A stretch of 64,000 nt of DNA. Source: Donghicola mangrovi (GTDB lineage: Bacteria; Pseudomonadota; Alphaproteobacteria; Rhodobacterales; Rhodobacteraceae). Both the position numbers and the translations under genes were made by a program. The notes beneath the pieces are model-generated. The model was not told where the DNA came from. It saw only the letters and a program-made list of their open reading frames with translations, and did no database searches. Below, in pieces: positions 1 to 9,651 of the stretch; the stretch's first letter is position 1; each line of letters begins with the position of its first letter. The stretch lies in contig NZ_JABCJE010000001.1 in the NCBI RefSeq assembly GCF_013377535.1, positions 186,001-250,000 of the forward strand, read 5' to 3'.

Positions 1-582
1 CAGACCATAGCGGACCGAGCCCATGCGGGGATGCGGCACACCGGCGACGATCGACCAATAAATCTTGCGCGTCTCGCGGGCGCGGAAGGCGTTGGTCAGA
101 CCGGCGGCGATCTGGCGGGTACGGGCCAAGATCAGAACGCCCGAGGTGTCCTTGTCGAGACGGTGCACCAGACGGGGCTTGTCCTCGTAGCCGAACTTCA
201 GTGCCTCGGCCAAACCGTCCACGTGGCGGGTCAGCTTGCTGCCGCCCTGCACGGGCAGACCGGCGGGCTTGTTCAGGGCGATGATGTGGTCGTCGCGGTA
301 GATCACGCAGGACTGGATCAGCTCCGCGTCCTTGTCCGAGACCTTGGGCTTGGGCGCGCTGGTGACTTCACCGGGCTTGGGCAGCGGCGGAATACGGACC
401 TGCTGGCCCTCTTCCACGCGGCTGGCGGGTTTGACGCGGCCCCCGTCCACACGGATTTCGCCCTTGCGGCACATCTTTTCGATGCGGCCCTGCGCGATGT
501 GGGGGAAGCGGCGCTTGAGCCAACGGTCGAGCCGCTGATCCCCCTCGCCTTTTTCAACGATAACGGTCTGGACGCCGCTCAT
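1..582 (-). CDS. RluC/RluD-family 23S rRNA pseudouridine synthase (3' end outside window)
   Basis: Partial gene of 194 visible codons; its C-terminus runs off the window edge. It should isomerise uridine to pseudouridine in 23S rRNA. Residues about 14-70 form an S4 RNA-binding domain. The catalytic motif HRLDKDTSG is at 140-148 with Asp143 as the expected nucleophile. RluC is the best guess, but RluC and RluD are not separable from this fragment. The start overlaps the crcB stop in an ATGA arrangement, so the two are translationally coupled at the end of the degP-rarA-crcB unit. Confidence 0.9.
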   Translation of the reverse strand, partial: MSGVQTVIVEKGEGDQRLDRWLKRRFPHIAQGRIEKMCRKGEIRVDGGRVKPASRVEEGQQVRIPPLPKPGEVTSAPKPKVSDKDAELIQSCVIYRDDHIIALNKPAGLPVQGGSKLTRHVDGLAEALKFGYEDKPRLVHRLDKDTSGVLILARTRQIAAGLTNAFRARETRKIYWSIVAGVPHPRMGSVRYGL

Positions 583-956
583 GATACGATGCCTCGCGCA
601 AAGAGGAGACCCAGCGACAGTGCGATGATCGACACCACAACCGAGGTCAGGACATAGGCCGCAGCGGGCATGAGCGCGCCGCGTTCAAACAGGGTCACCG
701 CATCCAGCGAGAACGCGGAAAAGGTGGTGAAGCCACCCAGAAGCCCGGTCATCAAAAGCGGCGCGTATTTGTTGTTGCCGGTGTTCGCCAGCACAACGAC
801 CAGCACCCCCATGGCAAAGCTGCCGATCACGTTGCACACCACGGTCCCCCACGGGAAACCGGGCCCGAGCAGACGCATCACGCTCACATTGGTCAAATAC
901 CGGAACGACGCTCCGATAGCGCCCCCGAGGGCGACTTGAAGTACTGTAAAGATCAT
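579..956 (-). CDS. crcB: Fluoride channel CrcB/Fluc
   Basis: A 125-residue inner-membrane protein with four hydrophobic segments, the usual length for Fluc fluoride channels, which act as dual-topology dimers exporting fluoride. Family motifs visible are GGAIGASFRY at 11-20, GTxxxNxxGSF at 37-47 and GGFTTFSAFS near 74-83. It lies 31 nt after rarA and overlaps the next gene by 4 nt. I see no fluoride riboswitch upstream, so expression probably follows the operon. Confidence 0.93.
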   Translation of the reverse strand: MIFTVLQVALGGAIGASFRYLTNVSVMRLLGPGFPWGTVVCNVIGSFAMGVLVVVLANTGNNKYAPLLMTGLLGGFTTFSAFSLDAVTLFERGALMPAAAYVLTSVVVSIIALSLGLLFARGIVS

Positions 957-987
957 GGGCGCTGTCTTTCCCTTTGCCCCGCCGGAG

Positions 988-2295
988 TCAACCGCCCTGA
1001 CGTTTTGCTCTGAGTTTTGCGAAATATTCTTTACGCTTTTTCAGGTCGCGCTCAAAGCCGCGTTCGACAGGCTGGTAGAAATCAGGGCGTTCCACCCCGT
1101 CGGGAAAGTAGTTCTGGCCTGAAAATCCATCCTCGGCGTCGTGGTCGTACTGGTAGCCCGCGCCATATCCGATGTCCTCCATCAACGAAGTGGGGGCGTT
1201 CAGGATGTGCTTGGGGGGCGGTGCACTGCCCGTGGATTTCGCCAGTTTGCGGGCCGCTTTGTAGGCGACGTAGCTGGCATTCGATTTCGGGGCCAGCGCC
1301 AGATAGGCGACCGCCTCGGCCAAGGCGAGCTCGCCCTCGGGGCTGCCAAGGCGCTCGTATGCCTCCCACGCGTGCAGGCAGATGGTCAGGGCTTGGGGGT
1401 CGGCCAGCGCGATATCCTCTACCGCCATGCGGGTCAGGCGGCGGGCCAAGTAGCGGGGGTCTTCGCCGCCCTCAAGCATCCGCGCATACCAGTACATCGC
1501 CGCGTCAGGATCACTGCCCCGCACCGATTTGTGCAGCGCGGAAATCAGGTTGTAGTGCTGGTCGCCGGACTTGTCGTACTGGGTAGCGCGGCGCATCAGG
1601 CGCTTGCCCATCTGCTCGGCGGTCAGAGGGGTATCGACCTTCCACGCGGCGACCTGCTCGATCAGGTTCAACATGGCACGCCCGTCCCCGTCGGCCATGT
1701 CCATCAACTGCTGACGGGCATCGGCATCGAGCGGCAGATCGCGGCCCAGTTCTTCTTCGGCGCGTGTGGCGAGCAGCTTCATGCTGTCCACCTCGAGCCG
1801 CTCTAGCACCAAGACCTGCGCGCGGCTCAGGACCGCGGCGTTCAGGGCGAAGCTGGGGTTCTCGGTCGTGGCGCCCACCAGCAGGATCGTCCCGTCCTCC
1901 ATATGGGGCAAGAAGCTGTCCTGCTGCGCTTTGTTAAAGCGGTGGATTTCGTCCACGAACAGGAGTGTCCCCTGCCCCGCGCGGCGGCGCATTTTGGCAG
2001 CTTCGAACACCTTTTTCAGGTCGGCGACGCCGCTGAAAATTGCACTGATCTGCACGAACTCCAGATCGGTTTCATCCGCCAAGAGCCGCGCGATCGTGGT
2101 TTTGCCCACCCCCGGCGGCCCCCACAGAATAAGCGAACCCAAAGACCCCGCCGCCAGCATCGCGCCCAAAGGCCCGTCCGGCCCCAGCAGATGATCCTGC
2201 CCGATCACCTCGGACAGTTTCTGGGGGCGCAGGCGGTCGGCCAGCGGGCGGTGGGCCTTGTCTTCGGCCACTGGGGAAGAGTCGAATAAATCCAT
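988..2295 (-). CDS. rarA: Replication-associated recombination AAA+ ATPase RarA (MgsA)
   Basis: A 435-residue clamp-loader-like AAA+ ATPase acting at stalled replication forks. Walker A is GPPGVGKTT at 59-67, Walker B is LLFVDEIHRF at 111-120, and the sensor-1 motif GATTENPSF follows. The C-terminal half carries the MgsA-type oligomerisation region. The start is 3 nt after the degP stop, so the two are surely co-transcribed. Confidence 0.95.
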   Translation of the reverse strand: MDLFDSSPVAEDKAHRPLADRLRPQKLSEVIGQDHLLGPDGPLGAMLAAGSLGSLILWGPPGVGKTTIARLLADETDLEFVQISAIFSGVADLKKVFEAAKMRRRAGQGTLLFVDEIHRFNKAQQDSFLPHMEDGTILLVGATTENPSFALNAAVLSRAQVLVLERLEVDSMKLLATRAEEELGRDLPLDADARQQLMDMADGDGRAMLNLIEQVAAWKVDTPLTAEQMGKRLMRRATQYDKSGDQHYNLISALHKSVRGSDPDAAMYWYARMLEGGEDPRYLARRLTRMAVEDIALADPQALTICLHAWEAYERLGSPEGELALAEAVAYLALAPKSNASYVAYKAARKLAKSTGSAPPPKHILNAPTSLMEDIGYGAGYQYDHDAEDGFSGQNYFPDGVERPDFYQPVERGFERDLKKRKEYFAKLRAKRQGG

Positions 2296-2298
2296 ACG

Positions 2299-3687
2299 TC
2301 AGACCCTGAACCGGAATGCCATGCGGCGTCCAGCGCGGAGAACCTCGATGATCCCCGAGCGTCCCGCATCACGCAGGGCGCTTTCGGCATCCTTGGGCTC
2401 ACGGATGTCGGCTCCGTTGATTCCCAGCAGAATATCGCCGGTTTGCAGACCCAGACGCGGGGCAATCGGGCCAGCATCGGTGATCACCACGCCAGAGGCG
2501 TCCAAGGGCAAATCCATCTCGGCAATCACGGCGGGGTTCACGTTGGCCACGGTCATACCTGCCAGAACCACGCGGCGGCTTAGGGTGGTTTCTTCCCGTG
2601 CGGGACGGTCCGGCGGCGCGATCATCTGAACGGCCAAGGTTTCCCGCTGACCATCGCGCAAACGGGTCACCTGAGCCTTCTCGCCAATGCCCGCAACGGA
2701 CATGCGGAAGACCATTTCTTGGGGCGTGTTTACGGGCTGGTCATCCACGGCCACCACGATATCACCAGCCTCGAACCCTGCCTCGGCAAAGGGGCTTTCG
2801 GCGTGGATTGAGGACAGGATCACCCCTTCGGGCACCGACAGGCCAAGCCCGCCCGCCATGTCGAAATCCACCGCCTGACCGGTCACACCAGCCCAAGGCC
2901 GCTGGAATGTGGTCTGGCCTTCGCGGGCTTGTTCGACAAAGCGTTCGACCAGATTGGCAGGGATCGCAAAGCCGATCCCGTTGGACCCTCCAGACCGCGT
3001 CAGGATCGAGGTATTTACCCCGATCAGACGTCCGTTGATATCCACCAGCGCACCGCCAGAGTTACCCGGGTTAATCGGCGCATCGGTCTGCAGGAAGTAC
3101 CCGCGCCCCCCATCGCCCCCGACACCGGACCGCGCGAGGCCCGACACGATGCCGCTGCTCACGGTTTGCCCGACCCCAAAGGGATTGCCGATGGCCAGAA
3201 CCAGCTCGCCCACGGCAACCTCGTCGCTGTTGCGCAAGTCGAGGTGAGGCAGATCCGCAGCGCCATCGAGTTGCATGATGGCAAGGTCAGCCTCTTCGTC
3301 CGCCAGAAGCACTTTGGCGTTGAATTCACGGCGATCCCGCAGAACCACGCGGATTTCGGTCGCGTCGCCGACCACGTGGAAGTTCGACACCACGATCCCG
3401 TCACCGGACAGGATCACACCGGACCCGAGGCTGTTTTGCACCCGCTGGCGCACTTGCCCCTGCCCCCTGAAAATCGACCCGAAGAAGGGATCGTTCATAA
3501 AGGGGCTGACCTGCTCGGCCACCACGCGCTTGGCGTAGATGTTGACCACGGCGGGCGCGGATTGTTCGACCACGGGGGTGAAACCCATGGAAATCTGCGC
3601 CTGAGACGCGGGCACCTGCATTTCGGCGAACGCGGGCTGGCTGAGAGGAAGAGCGAAAACGAGAGCGGCGAGAGTGGCCTTGCGCAC
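2299..3687 (-). CDS. degP: DegP/HtrA-type periplasmic serine protease (Do family)
   Basis: A 462-residue trypsin-like protease for envelope quality control. I chose the GTG start at 3685-3687 because an AAGAGGT ribosome-binding site precedes it and it gives a clean signal peptide (residues 1-21, ending AFA). The catalytic triad is His104 (NFHVVG), Asp134 (ADLAIM) and Ser210 (PGNSGG). Two PDZ domains follow at about 265-350 and 380-455. A longer in-frame reading upstream has no start signal. degP, degQ and mucD cannot be separated by sequence alone. Confidence 0.92.
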   Translation of the reverse strand: MRKATLAALVFALPLSQPAFAEMQVPASQAQISMGFTPVVEQSAPAVVNIYAKRVVAEQVSPFMNDPFFGSIFRGQGQVRQRVQNSLGSGVILSGDGIVVSNFHVVGDATEIRVVLRDRREFNAKVLLADEEADLAIMQLDGAADLPHLDLRNSDEVAVGELVLAIGNPFGVGQTVSSGIVSGLARSGVGGDGGRGYFLQTDAPINPGNSGGALVDINGRLIGVNTSILTRSGGSNGIGFAIPANLVERFVEQAREGQTTFQRPWAGVTGQAVDFDMAGGLGLSVPEGVILSSIHAESPFAEAGFEAGDIVVAVDDQPVNTPQEMVFRMSVAGIGEKAQVTRLRDGQRETLAVQMIAPPDRPAREETTLSRRVVLAGMTVANVNPAVIAEMDLPLDASGVVITDAGPIAPRLGLQTGDILLGINGADIREPKDAESALRDAGRSGIIEVLRAGRRMAFRFRV

Positions 3688-3718
3688 GGTGGATACCTCT
3701 TGTGCTTGTCTGGCCCCT

Positions 3719-3747
3719 GATATGCGTAGCCGCGCGGGCCAGTGCAA
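3719..3747 (-). promoter_or_regulatory. Candidate sigma-70 promoter of the degP operon
   Basis: TTGCAC (3742-3747), a 17-nt spacer and CATATC (3719-3724), lying between the rplQ terminator and the degP start. The position is right, but the -10 is weak. Confidence 0.4.
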
Positions 3748-3759
3748 CCCGTCCCCCGC

Positions 3760-3791
3760 AAAAGCAAAGACCCCCGCCAATGGCGAGGGTC
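3760..3791 (-). terminator. Intrinsic terminator after rplQ
   Basis: A 10-bp stem (3769-3778 with 3782-3791, one G-U pair) with a 3-nt loop, followed on the minus strand by a T-rich run TTTGCTTTT. It ends the alpha ribosomal protein operon. Confidence 0.85.
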
Positions 3792-3820
3792 CTATAAATC
3801 GCGGCGAAGCGCAGGTGAGC

Positions 3821-4240
3821 TTATTCAGCGTCAACCAGAACTGCTTCGTTGCGTGCCTTGTCCGCTGCGCCTTTGGCTGCAACGTCACGGTCAACGAATT
3901 CGATGATCGCCATGGGAGCCATGTCACCATAACGGAAGCCGGCTTTCAGGATGCGAACATAGCCGCCCTGACGCTCTGCGTAGCGGGGGCCCAGAACTGC
4001 GAACAGTTTCTCGACGTACTGGTCCTGCTTCAGCTTCGAAGCAGCCTGACGACGGGCGTGCAGGTCACCGCGCTTTGCAAGGGTGATCATCTTTTCGATG
4101 ATCGGGCGCAGTTCTTTTGCCTTGGGCAGGGTGGTCTTGATCTGCTCGTGCTCGATCAGCGAGCCAGCCATGTTTGCGAACAGCGCTTTGCGGTGTTCGT
4201 GGGTGCGGTTCAGACGGCGGTAACCACGTGCGTGACGCAT
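3821..4240 (-). CDS. rplQ: 50S ribosomal protein L17
   Basis: A 139-residue protein starting [17 protein letters not shown], typical of bL17 near the exit tunnel of the large subunit. The start has an AGGAGAC site 6 nt upstream; a longer upstream reading lacks one. It is the last gene of the alpha operon, separated from rpoA by 162 nt that contain a strong hairpin, and is followed by an intrinsic terminator. Confidence 0.97.
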   Translation of the reverse strand: MRHARGYRRLNRTHEHRKALFANMAGSLIEHEQIKTTLPKAKELRPIIEKMITLAKRGDLHARRQAASKLKQDQYVEKLFAVLGPRYAERQGGYVRILKAGFRYGDMAPMAIIEFVDRDVAAKGAADKARNEAVLVDAE

Positions 4241-4362
4241 TTGAAGTCTCCTAAGATTTGGTTTTGCTTTGTCTGGCAGTCGATGCGTTTCGACCGCTCT
4301 CCTTGGGGCGATTCTGCCCGAGTGTGCCGCCAAATACAGGTATGATCCGCATATGGCAAGCG

Positions 4363-4395
4363 TATGGCGGGCGTACATACGTAACGCCCGCCATA
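4363..4395. repeat. Perfect inverted repeat in the rpoA-rplQ spacer
   Basis: Arms TATGGCGGGCGT (4363-4374) and ACGCCCGCCATA (4384-4395) pair perfectly around a 9-nt loop. It sits just after the rpoA stop with no T-run, so it looks like an mRNA-stabilising or processing hairpin rather than a full terminator. The adjacent sequence carries further CATACG/CATATG words, also seen upstream of secE. Confidence 0.8.
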
Positions 4396-4402
4396 ATTCC
4401 GA

Positions 4403-5419
4403 TTAGAACTGGTCTTCGAACTTCTTGGCCAGTTCTTCGATGTTGTCCGGCGGCCAATCCTCGACATCCATGCCAAGGTGCAGGCCCATGCCCGACAGCA
4501 CTTCTTTGATCTCGTTCAGCGACTTGCGGCCGAAGTTCGGCGTGCGCAGCATTTCTGCTTCGGTCTTCTGGATGAGATCGCCGATGTAAACGATGTTGTC
4601 GTTCTTGAGGCAATTTGCCGAACGGACCGACAGTTCCAGCTCGTCCACTTTCTTGAGCAGAAGCGGGTTGAACTCGAGACCTTCGTCCTCGTCCTGACGG
4701 TTTGCCGACTCGGGCTCGTCGAAGTTTACGAAGATCGACAGCTGGTCCTGAACGATGCGCGCTGCGTAAGCGACTGCATCTTCCGGGGTGATCGAGCCGT
4801 CGGTTTCGATCTTCATGGTCAGCTTGTCGTAGTCCAGAACCTGGCCTTCACGGGTGGGCTGAACATCGTAGCTGACGCGCTTGACCGGCGAGTAGATGGC
4901 GTCGATCGGGATCAGACCGATGGGCGCATCTTCGGGACGGTTCTTGTCAGCAGCAACGTAGCCTTTGCCGGTGTTGACGATCAGTTCCATGAACAGATCG
5001 GCACCATCGTCGAGGTGGCAGATCACGTGATCACGGTTCAGAACTTCGATACCTGCGGTCTCTGCGATGTCACCTGCGGTGACGACGCCCGGGCCTTTGG
5101 CGTTGATCGACAGGCGCTTGGGGCCTTCGACTTCCATCTTCAGAGAAACGCCCTTGAGGTTCAGAACGATGTCGGTGACGTCTTCACGCACACCGGTCAC
5201 GCTCGAGAACTCGTGCAGAACGTTGTCAATCTGAACGCTGGTGATCGCTGCACCTTGCAGCGACGACAGCAGAACGCGGCGCAGCGCGTTACCGAGTGTC
5301 AGACCAAAGCCACGCTCCAGAGGTTCTGCGATCAGGGTTGCCTGACGCGCCGGATCATTGCCCGGTTTTACCTCTAGTTGTGTCGGCTTGATCAGCTCGG
5401 CCCAATTCTTATGGATCAT
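4403..5419 (-). CDS. rpoA: RNA polymerase alpha subunit
   Basis: 338 residues. The N-terminal dimerisation and assembly domain spans about 1-230; a linker and the alpha-CTD (about 250-325) follow, with the DNA and activator-binding helix-hairpin-helix motif ([15 protein letters not shown] region). The start at MIHKNWAEL is chosen because a GGAGG lies 6 nt upstream; the ATG four codons earlier overlaps that site. It is in the standard alpha operon between rpsK and rplQ. Confidence 0.97.
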   Translation of the reverse strand: MIHKNWAELIKPTQLEVKPGNDPARQATLIAEPLERGFGLTLGNALRRVLLSSLQGAAITSVQIDNVLHEFSSVTGVREDVTDIVLNLKGVSLKMEVEGPKRLSINAKGPGVVTAGDIAETAGIEVLNRDHVICHLDDGADLFMELIVNTGKGYVAADKNRPEDAPIGLIPIDAIYSPVKRVSYDVQPTREGQVLDYDKLTMKIETDGSITPEDAVAYAARIVQDQLSIFVNFDEPESANRQDEDEGLEFNPLLLKKVDELELSVRSANCLKNDNIVYIGDLIQKTEAEMLRTPNFGRKSLNEIKEVLSGMGLHLGMDVEDWPPDNIEELAKKFEDQF

Positions 5420-5490
5420 GCGGCCCTCCATTCTTGCCCGTTCCCCATGTCCGAAGGAACAGACTCCCGAGGTTTCAGATGGCGAAACGA

Positions 5491-5513
5491 GGGCCGCACA
5501 ATGTGTACGGCCC
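5491..5513. repeat. Intercistronic hairpin between rpsK and rpoA
   Basis: GGGCCG (5491-5496) pairs with CGGCCC (5508-5513) within the 113-nt spacer. There is no T-run, so it is a likely processing or stability element. Confidence 0.5.
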
Positions 5514-5532
5514 CCGCAAAGTCTAGGTCAGA

Positions 5533-5922
5533 TCAGACGCGGCGACGCTTGGGCGGGCGGCAGCCGTTGTGTGCGATCGGGGTCACGTCACGGATCGACG
5601 AGATGTTGAAGCCGATAGCCGCCAGAGCGCGCAGTGCGCTTTCACGGCCCGAGCCGGGGCCCTGTACTTCGACATCAAGGGTCTTCATGCCGTGTTCCTG
5701 AGCCTTGCGGCCTGCGTCTTCGGCAGCCATCTGAGCGGCGTAGGGGGTCGATTTACGCGAACCCTTGAAGCCCATGGTGCCTGCCGACGACCATGCAATC
5801 GCGTTGCCCTGGACGTCCGAGATCAGGATCTTGGTGTTGTTGAACGAGCTGTTCACATGCGCAACGCCGGTGGCGATGTTCTTGGAAACCTTGCGCTTGG
5901 TTTGACGCTTATCACGTGCCAT
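5533..5922 (-). CDS. rpsK: 30S ribosomal protein S11
   Basis: 129 residues, the normal length of uS11, which lines the mRNA exit channel of the small-subunit platform. Typical motifs include HVNSSFNNT near the N-terminus and the basic C-terminus [11 protein letters not shown]. It lies 15 nt after rpsM in the alpha operon. Confidence 0.98.
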   Translation of the reverse strand: MARDKRQTKRKVSKNIATGVAHVNSSFNNTKILISDVQGNAIAWSSAGTMGFKGSRKSTPYAAQMAAEDAGRKAQEHGMKTLDVEVQGPGSGRESALRALAAIGFNISSIRDVTPIAHNGCRPPKRRRV

Positions 5923-5937
5923 TGGTCAGTGCTCCCC

Positions 5938-6306
5938 TTACTTCTTCTTGCCTGCGATGGCCTTTGCGGGGCCTTTGCGGGTACGAGCGTTGGTGTGGGT
6001 ACGCTGGCCGCGAACGGGCAGACCACGACGGTGACGCAGACCACGGTAGCAGCCGAGGTCCATCAGACGCTTGATGTTCATCTGAGTTTCGCGACGCAGG
6101 TCACCTTCTACGGTGTAGTTTGCGTCGATGTGCTCGCGGATCGCCAGAACTTCGGCATCCGAAAGCTCGTTGACGCGACGCGAACGCTCGATGTTCACAG
6201 CTTCGCAAATGGCTTCAGCCGAAGTGTGGCCAATACCAGTGATGTAGGTGAGTGCGATCGGCACTCGCTTGTTGGTCGGGATGTTTACGCCGGCAATACG
6301 AGCCAC
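5938..6306 (-). CDS. rpsM: 30S ribosomal protein S13
   Basis: 122 residues of uS13 in the small-subunit head, contacting the P-site tRNA. The start is GTG at 6304-6306, preceded by AAGGAAG; the reading frame continues upstream but without a signal and without similarity. The C-terminus [18 protein letters not shown] is the classic tRNA-contacting tail. It is the first gene of the alpha operon, after a 364-nt spacer from adk that must carry its promoter. Confidence 0.96.
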   Translation of the reverse strand: MARIAGVNIPTNKRVPIALTYITGIGHTSAEAICEAVNIERSRRVNELSDAEVLAIREHIDANYTVEGDLRRETQMNIKRLMDLGCYRGLRHRRGLPVRGQRTHTNARTRKGPAKAIAGKKK

Positions 6307-6451
6307 GTTAATCTTCCTTTTCGTTGCGGTTCCGTAGCACCAGAACCTTTTTTCACAACGGAAGCCCGAGGACATATGCCGCCGGGCGCACGCTGAATTC
6401 GATATTCGGGAGGGAATCACGCGAAATACACGATTCCCTATAGAGTGCGCG

Positions 6452-6480
6452 TAGGTAGGAAAATTTTGAGGAAACGTCAA
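6452..6480 (-). promoter_or_regulatory. Weak candidate promoter of the alpha operon
   Basis: TTGACG (6475-6480), a 17-nt spacer and TACCTA (6452-6457). The -35 is good and the -10 is poor. It lies about 150 nt upstream of rpsM, which would leave a long leader. Confidence 0.3.
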
Positions 6481-6610
6481 TAGCGCGCGAGACCATATTA
6501 CCGTCGGGATGCATTTCGTCTGTTTTCGGGGACAGATATGCATACGGGTAAATGATCAAAGGGGCGTCGCCCATTAAGGAACACCCTACCCTAATCGCTC
6601 CCCAAATGCA

Positions 6611-6648
6611 ATGCGACCCCCGAGCATTTGCAGCATCGGGGGTCGCAT
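6611..6648 (-). terminator. Hairpin after adk (terminator-like)
   Basis: A perfect 13-bp stem (6611-6623 with 6636-6648) just after the adk stop. Only a short TTT follows on the minus strand, so termination may be partial or Rho-assisted. Confidence 0.6.
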
Positions 6649-6670
6649 CGTTGTTCGTGTAAGGCAGGTT

Positions 6671-7318
6671 TTAGCCGAGGATCTTGGCGATTTCCGCCTG
6701 AACCGCGTCGATCTCTCCCAGACCGTTGACGCTGCTCAGGTTGCCCTTGGCGTAGTAGTAGCCAATCAGCGGCGAGGTCTTCTTGTAGTATTCCATCAGA
6801 CGCTGGCGGAGGCTGTCCTCGTTGTCGTCTGCGCGGCGCTTGAACTCGGTCCCGCCGCAGTTGGTGCATTTACCATCCGCGGGGATCGGCTTGGTGTTGT
6901 CATTGTAGACTTCACCGCAAGAGCCACAGGTCGAACGCGCGGTGATGCGGCTGACCAGTGCTTCGTCGTCCACCTGCATTTCGATCACGGCATCCAGCTT
7001 GGCGCCCATGCCGTCCAGCAGATCACCCAGCGCGTCCGCCTGAGGCAGCGTGCGGGGGAAGCCGTCGAAAATGAAGCCGCCCTCACTGCCCTGCTCCAGC
7101 TTTTCGCGGATCAGGCCGATGACGATCTCGTCGGTGACAAGCTGACCTGCGGCCATAACAGCAGCAACTTTCTTGCCCATCTCGCTGCCCGAAGCCTGAG
7201 CTTCGCGCAGCATGTCGCCGGTGGAGAGCTGGACCATGCCGCGCTCTTCGACCAGTTTACGTGCCTGAGTGCCTTTGCCAGCGCCCGGGGGCCCGAGGAG
7301 GATAATGTTCGTGGTCAT
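6671..7318 (-). CDS. adk: Adenylate kinase (zinc-type LID)
   Basis: 215 residues; converts ATP + AMP to 2 ADP. The P-loop GPPGAGKGT is at 9-17. The long LID domain carries four cysteines (131, 134, 151, 154) in two CxxC pairs, which in this family bind a structural zinc. The start overlaps the secY stop (ATGA), so the pair is translationally coupled as in many bacteria. Confidence 0.97.
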   Translation of the reverse strand: MTTNIILLGPPGAGKGTQARKLVEERGMVQLSTGDMLREAQASGSEMGKKVAAVMAAGQLVTDEIVIGLIREKLEQGSEGGFIFDGFPRTLPQADALGDLLDGMGAKLDAVIEMQVDDEALVSRITARSTCGSCGEVYNDNTKPIPADGKCTNCGGTEFKRRADDNEDSLRQRLMEYYKKTSPLIGYYYAKGNLSSVNGLGEIDAVQAEIAKILG

Positions 7319-8679
7319 CGACGTGCAGGTCCCTTACGTTTTGCGCGCTTGGAGCCGCGGCCGCGCAGCTGCGACTTCTCGATCAGGCCCTCATACTGGT
7401 GAGCCAGAAGGTGCGATTGAACTTGCTGGATGGTGTCCATGGTCACCGACACAACGATCAGCACCGAAGTACCACCGAAGTAGAAGGGGATCGACAGCTG
7501 GCTGCGGATGATTTCCGGCAGCAGACAGACGAAGGCCAGATAGGCAGCCCCCAGAACCAGCACGCGGTTCACAACGTATTCGAAGTATTCAGCGGTCTTC
7601 TGGCCGGGACGGATGCCGGGCACAAAGCCGTTCTGGTTCTTCAGGTTGTCGGCCACGTCTTCGGTCTTGAACGCCACGTTGTGGGTGTAGAAGTACGCGA
7701 AGAACACGATCATGCCGGCAAAGAACGCCAGATAGAGCGGCTGGCCGGGGCCGAAATACGCGAGGATGGTCGACAGAACCGGACCGGTCGAGTTGCCCGA
7801 GAAGGTCGCGATGGTGGTCGGCAGCAGCAGCAGCGACGACGCGAAGATCGCGGGAATCACGCCAGCGGGGTTAACCTTGATCGGCAGGTGCGAGGTACCG
7901 CCATCGTACACTTTCATGCCCACCTGACGGCGGGGGTACTGGATGTGGATCTTGCGCAGGCTGCGCTCCATGAAGACCACAAAGGCAATCACAGCGATCA
8001 TCATGACCAACACGCCGATAATCACGACGGGGCTGATGGCGCCCGAACGGCCTTGGCTCAGGAATTGTGCCAGAGCTGCGGGGATTTCCGCGATGATACC
8101 GACGAAGATGATCAGAGAGATACCGTTGCCGATGCCGCGTGCGGTGATCTGCTCACCCAGCCACATCAGGAACATGGTGCCACCGACCAGAGTGATCACA
8201 CAGGCGGCGATGAAATACATGCCGGGGGTGTGCACCAAGTCACCGGCCTGAAGGCTCTTCGCCAGACCAAAGGCCTGGAAGGTGCCGATCAGAACGGTCG
8301 CGTAGCGGGTGTACTGGTTGATTTTCTTGCGGCCCTGTTCGCCTTCTTTCTTCAGCTGCTCCATCGAGGGAACCAGCGAAGTCAGAAGCTGAACGATAAT
8401 CGAGGCCGAGATATAGGGCATGATGCCGAGGGCGAAGATACCCATGCGGCTGATTGCGCCACCCGTAAACATGTTCAGGATGCCGCCGAGACCGGCAGCC
8501 GCGCCGTCCATGAAGTTACGCAGTGCGTTGCCGTCGATACCGGGGACCGGAATATAGGTCCCGAGGCGATAGACGATCAGAAGCCCGAGAGTAAAGAAAA
8601 TGCGGCTACGAAGATCAGCGGCCTTGCCCAATGCGGCCCAACTGGTGTTCGCCGCCATTTGCTCTGCTGCAGATGCCAT
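7315..8679 (-). CDS. secY: Preprotein translocase subunit SecY
   Basis: 454 residues with ten hydrophobic segments, the central channel of the Sec translocon. The N-terminal [10 protein letters not shown] motif in the first periplasmic loop is diagnostic. The C-terminal tail is very basic ([11 protein letters not shown]). It follows rplO after 104 nt that contain two hairpins, and overlaps adk. Confidence 0.98.
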   Translation of the reverse strand: MASAAEQMAANTSWAALGKAADLRSRIFFTLGLLIVYRLGTYIPVPGIDGNALRNFMDGAAAGLGGILNMFTGGAISRMGIFALGIMPYISASIIVQLLTSLVPSMEQLKKEGEQGRKKINQYTRYATVLIGTFQAFGLAKSLQAGDLVHTPGMYFIAACVITLVGGTMFLMWLGEQITARGIGNGISLIIFVGIIAEIPAALAQFLSQGRSGAISPVVIIGVLVMMIAVIAFVVFMERSLRKIHIQYPRRQVGMKVYDGGTSHLPIKVNPAGVIPAIFASSLLLLPTTIATFSGNSTGPVLSTILAYFGPGQPLYLAFFAGMIVFFAYFYTHNVAFKTEDVADNLKNQNGFVPGIRPGQKTAEYFEYVVNRVLVLGAAYLAFVCLLPEIIRSQLSIPFYFGGTSVLIVVSVTMDTIQQVQSHLLAHQYEGLIEKSQLRGRGSKRAKRKGPARR

Positions 8680-8698
8680 TTGCGGTCTCTTTCATGAC

Positions 8699-8774
8699 AG
8701 CGCCGCCAAAGCAGTTCTCCTGCTTGGCGGCGCTTTGGAAAACTAGGTACGATGTAAGCGGCTCGAGAGCCGCT
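8699..8774. repeat. Two hairpins between rplO and secY
   Basis: The first is a long stem (8699-8714 with 8720-8734, one bulge, 5-nt loop). The second pairs AGCGGCT (8757-8763) with AGCCGCT (8768-8774). There is no T-run on the minus strand, so they suggest transcript processing rather than termination. Confidence 0.7.
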
Positions 8775-8783
8775 CACAACACC

Positions 8784-9254
8784 TTATTCAGCCGCCGCAG
8801 CAGCGACCTTCAGCGAGCCGCCTGCTTTTTCGACAGCTTCAACAGCCGACTTCGAAGCGCCGGTGACTTCGATGTTCAGAGCGGTGGTGATTTCACCCTT
8901 CGCCAGAACACGGATGCCGTCCAGTGCGCGACGAACCAGACCCGAAGCGACCAGAACTTCTTCGGTCACGGGCTGAGCTGCGTCGATCTTGCCAGCTTCA
9001 ACGAATTTCTGGATCAGGCCCAGGTTAACAACAGCGAATGCCTTGCGGTTCGGCTTCGAGAAGCCACGCTTGGGAAGACGCTGGTACAGGGGCATCTGGC
9101 CGCCTTCGTAGCCGTTGATGGCCACACCCGAACGCGACTTCTGACCTTTGATACCACGGCCAGCAGTTTTACCTTTGCCCGAGCCGGGGCCGCGTGCAAC
9201 GCGCTTTTTCTTAGGTGCTGCGCCCGGATTGTCGCGAAGTTCGTGCAGTTTCAT
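8784..9254 (-). CDS. rplO: 50S ribosomal protein L15
   Basis: 156 residues starting [19 protein letters not shown], a standard uL15 N-terminus with the Gly/Lys-rich stretch [13 protein letters not shown]. The start has a GGAGAAG site. In most bacteria rplO directly follows rpmD; here it is separated from rpmD by about 2 kb of unrelated genes and is preceded by a terminator at 9311-9347. The rplO-secY-adk unit must therefore rely on read-through or a promoter in the short spacer. Confidence 0.97.
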   Translation of the reverse strand: MKLHELRDNPGAAPKKKRVARGPGSGKGKTAGRGIKGQKSRSGVAINGYEGGQMPLYQRLPKRGFSKPNRKAFAVVNLGLIQKFVEAGKIDAAQPVTEEVLVASGLVRRALDGIRVLAKGEITTALNIEVTGASKSAVEAVEKAGGSLKVAAAAAE

Positions 9255-9310
9255 GTCGCTTCTCCTTTGCCGGATGTGCCCCCCAGCGACGGGATGGGAC
9301 AAACACGGCA

Positions 9311-9347
9311 TAAACAAAAATAAAGGCGGCCCTGAATCAGGGCCACC
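9311..9347 (-). terminator. Intrinsic terminator upstream of rplO
   Basis: An 11-bp GC-rich stem (9325-9335 with 9337-9347) with a tight loop, followed on the minus strand by TTTATTTTTGTTTA. It separates the small secreted-protein gene from rplO and cuts the spc cluster. Confidence 0.85.
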
Positions 9348-9386
9348 CGCGGCGTTTACACGCCCTTTGTGCAATGATCAACTGGT

Positions 9387-9581
9387 TTACTTGTGGCAGT
9401 GGACCTGGCCGGTCTTCTTCTCCATGTGGCAGCATTCGCCCGGAGGAGAGGATTTGCGGCACCCTCCCCCGTGGTTCAGGGTCTGGGTGTCCGGCGCCGG
9501 TTTGCGGTTTGGTGTCGCGCTCCACGCTTGTTGGGCCAATGCCAGCCCCAAGAGCGTGAGAATCAGAATAACTTTAGACAT
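9387..9581 (-). CDS. Small secreted Cys/His-rich protein, unknown function
   Basis: 64 residues with a clear Sec signal peptide (about 1-21) and a short mature part ending in a Cys/His-rich cluster: Cys41, Cys50, Cys51, His52, His61, Cys62, His63. The ATG has an AAGGGGA site; a longer reading lacks one. The cysteines and histidines could bind metal or form disulfides in the periplasm, but I do not recognise a named family. It lies between a metallo-hydrolase gene and rplO, with its own terminator. Confidence 0.65.
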   Translation of the reverse strand: MSKVILILTLLGLALAQQAWSATPNRKPAPDTQTLNHGGGCRKSSPPGECCHMEKKTGQVHCHK

Positions 9582-9651
9582 AATGTGTCCCCTTGGAATG
9601 AGGGGACACTTAGAGCCGATGCGACACGCAACCAAGTAAGGTTAACGTGTC

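Larger units (their letters stand above)
6307..6670. other. 364-nt adk-rpsM intergenic region
   Basis: No gene is visible. The region is noticeably more AT-rich than its neighbours near 6420-6560. It holds the adk 3' hairpin (6611-6648) and presumably the alpha-operon promoter; the best -35 candidate is TTGACG at 6475-6480. Confidence 0.6.
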
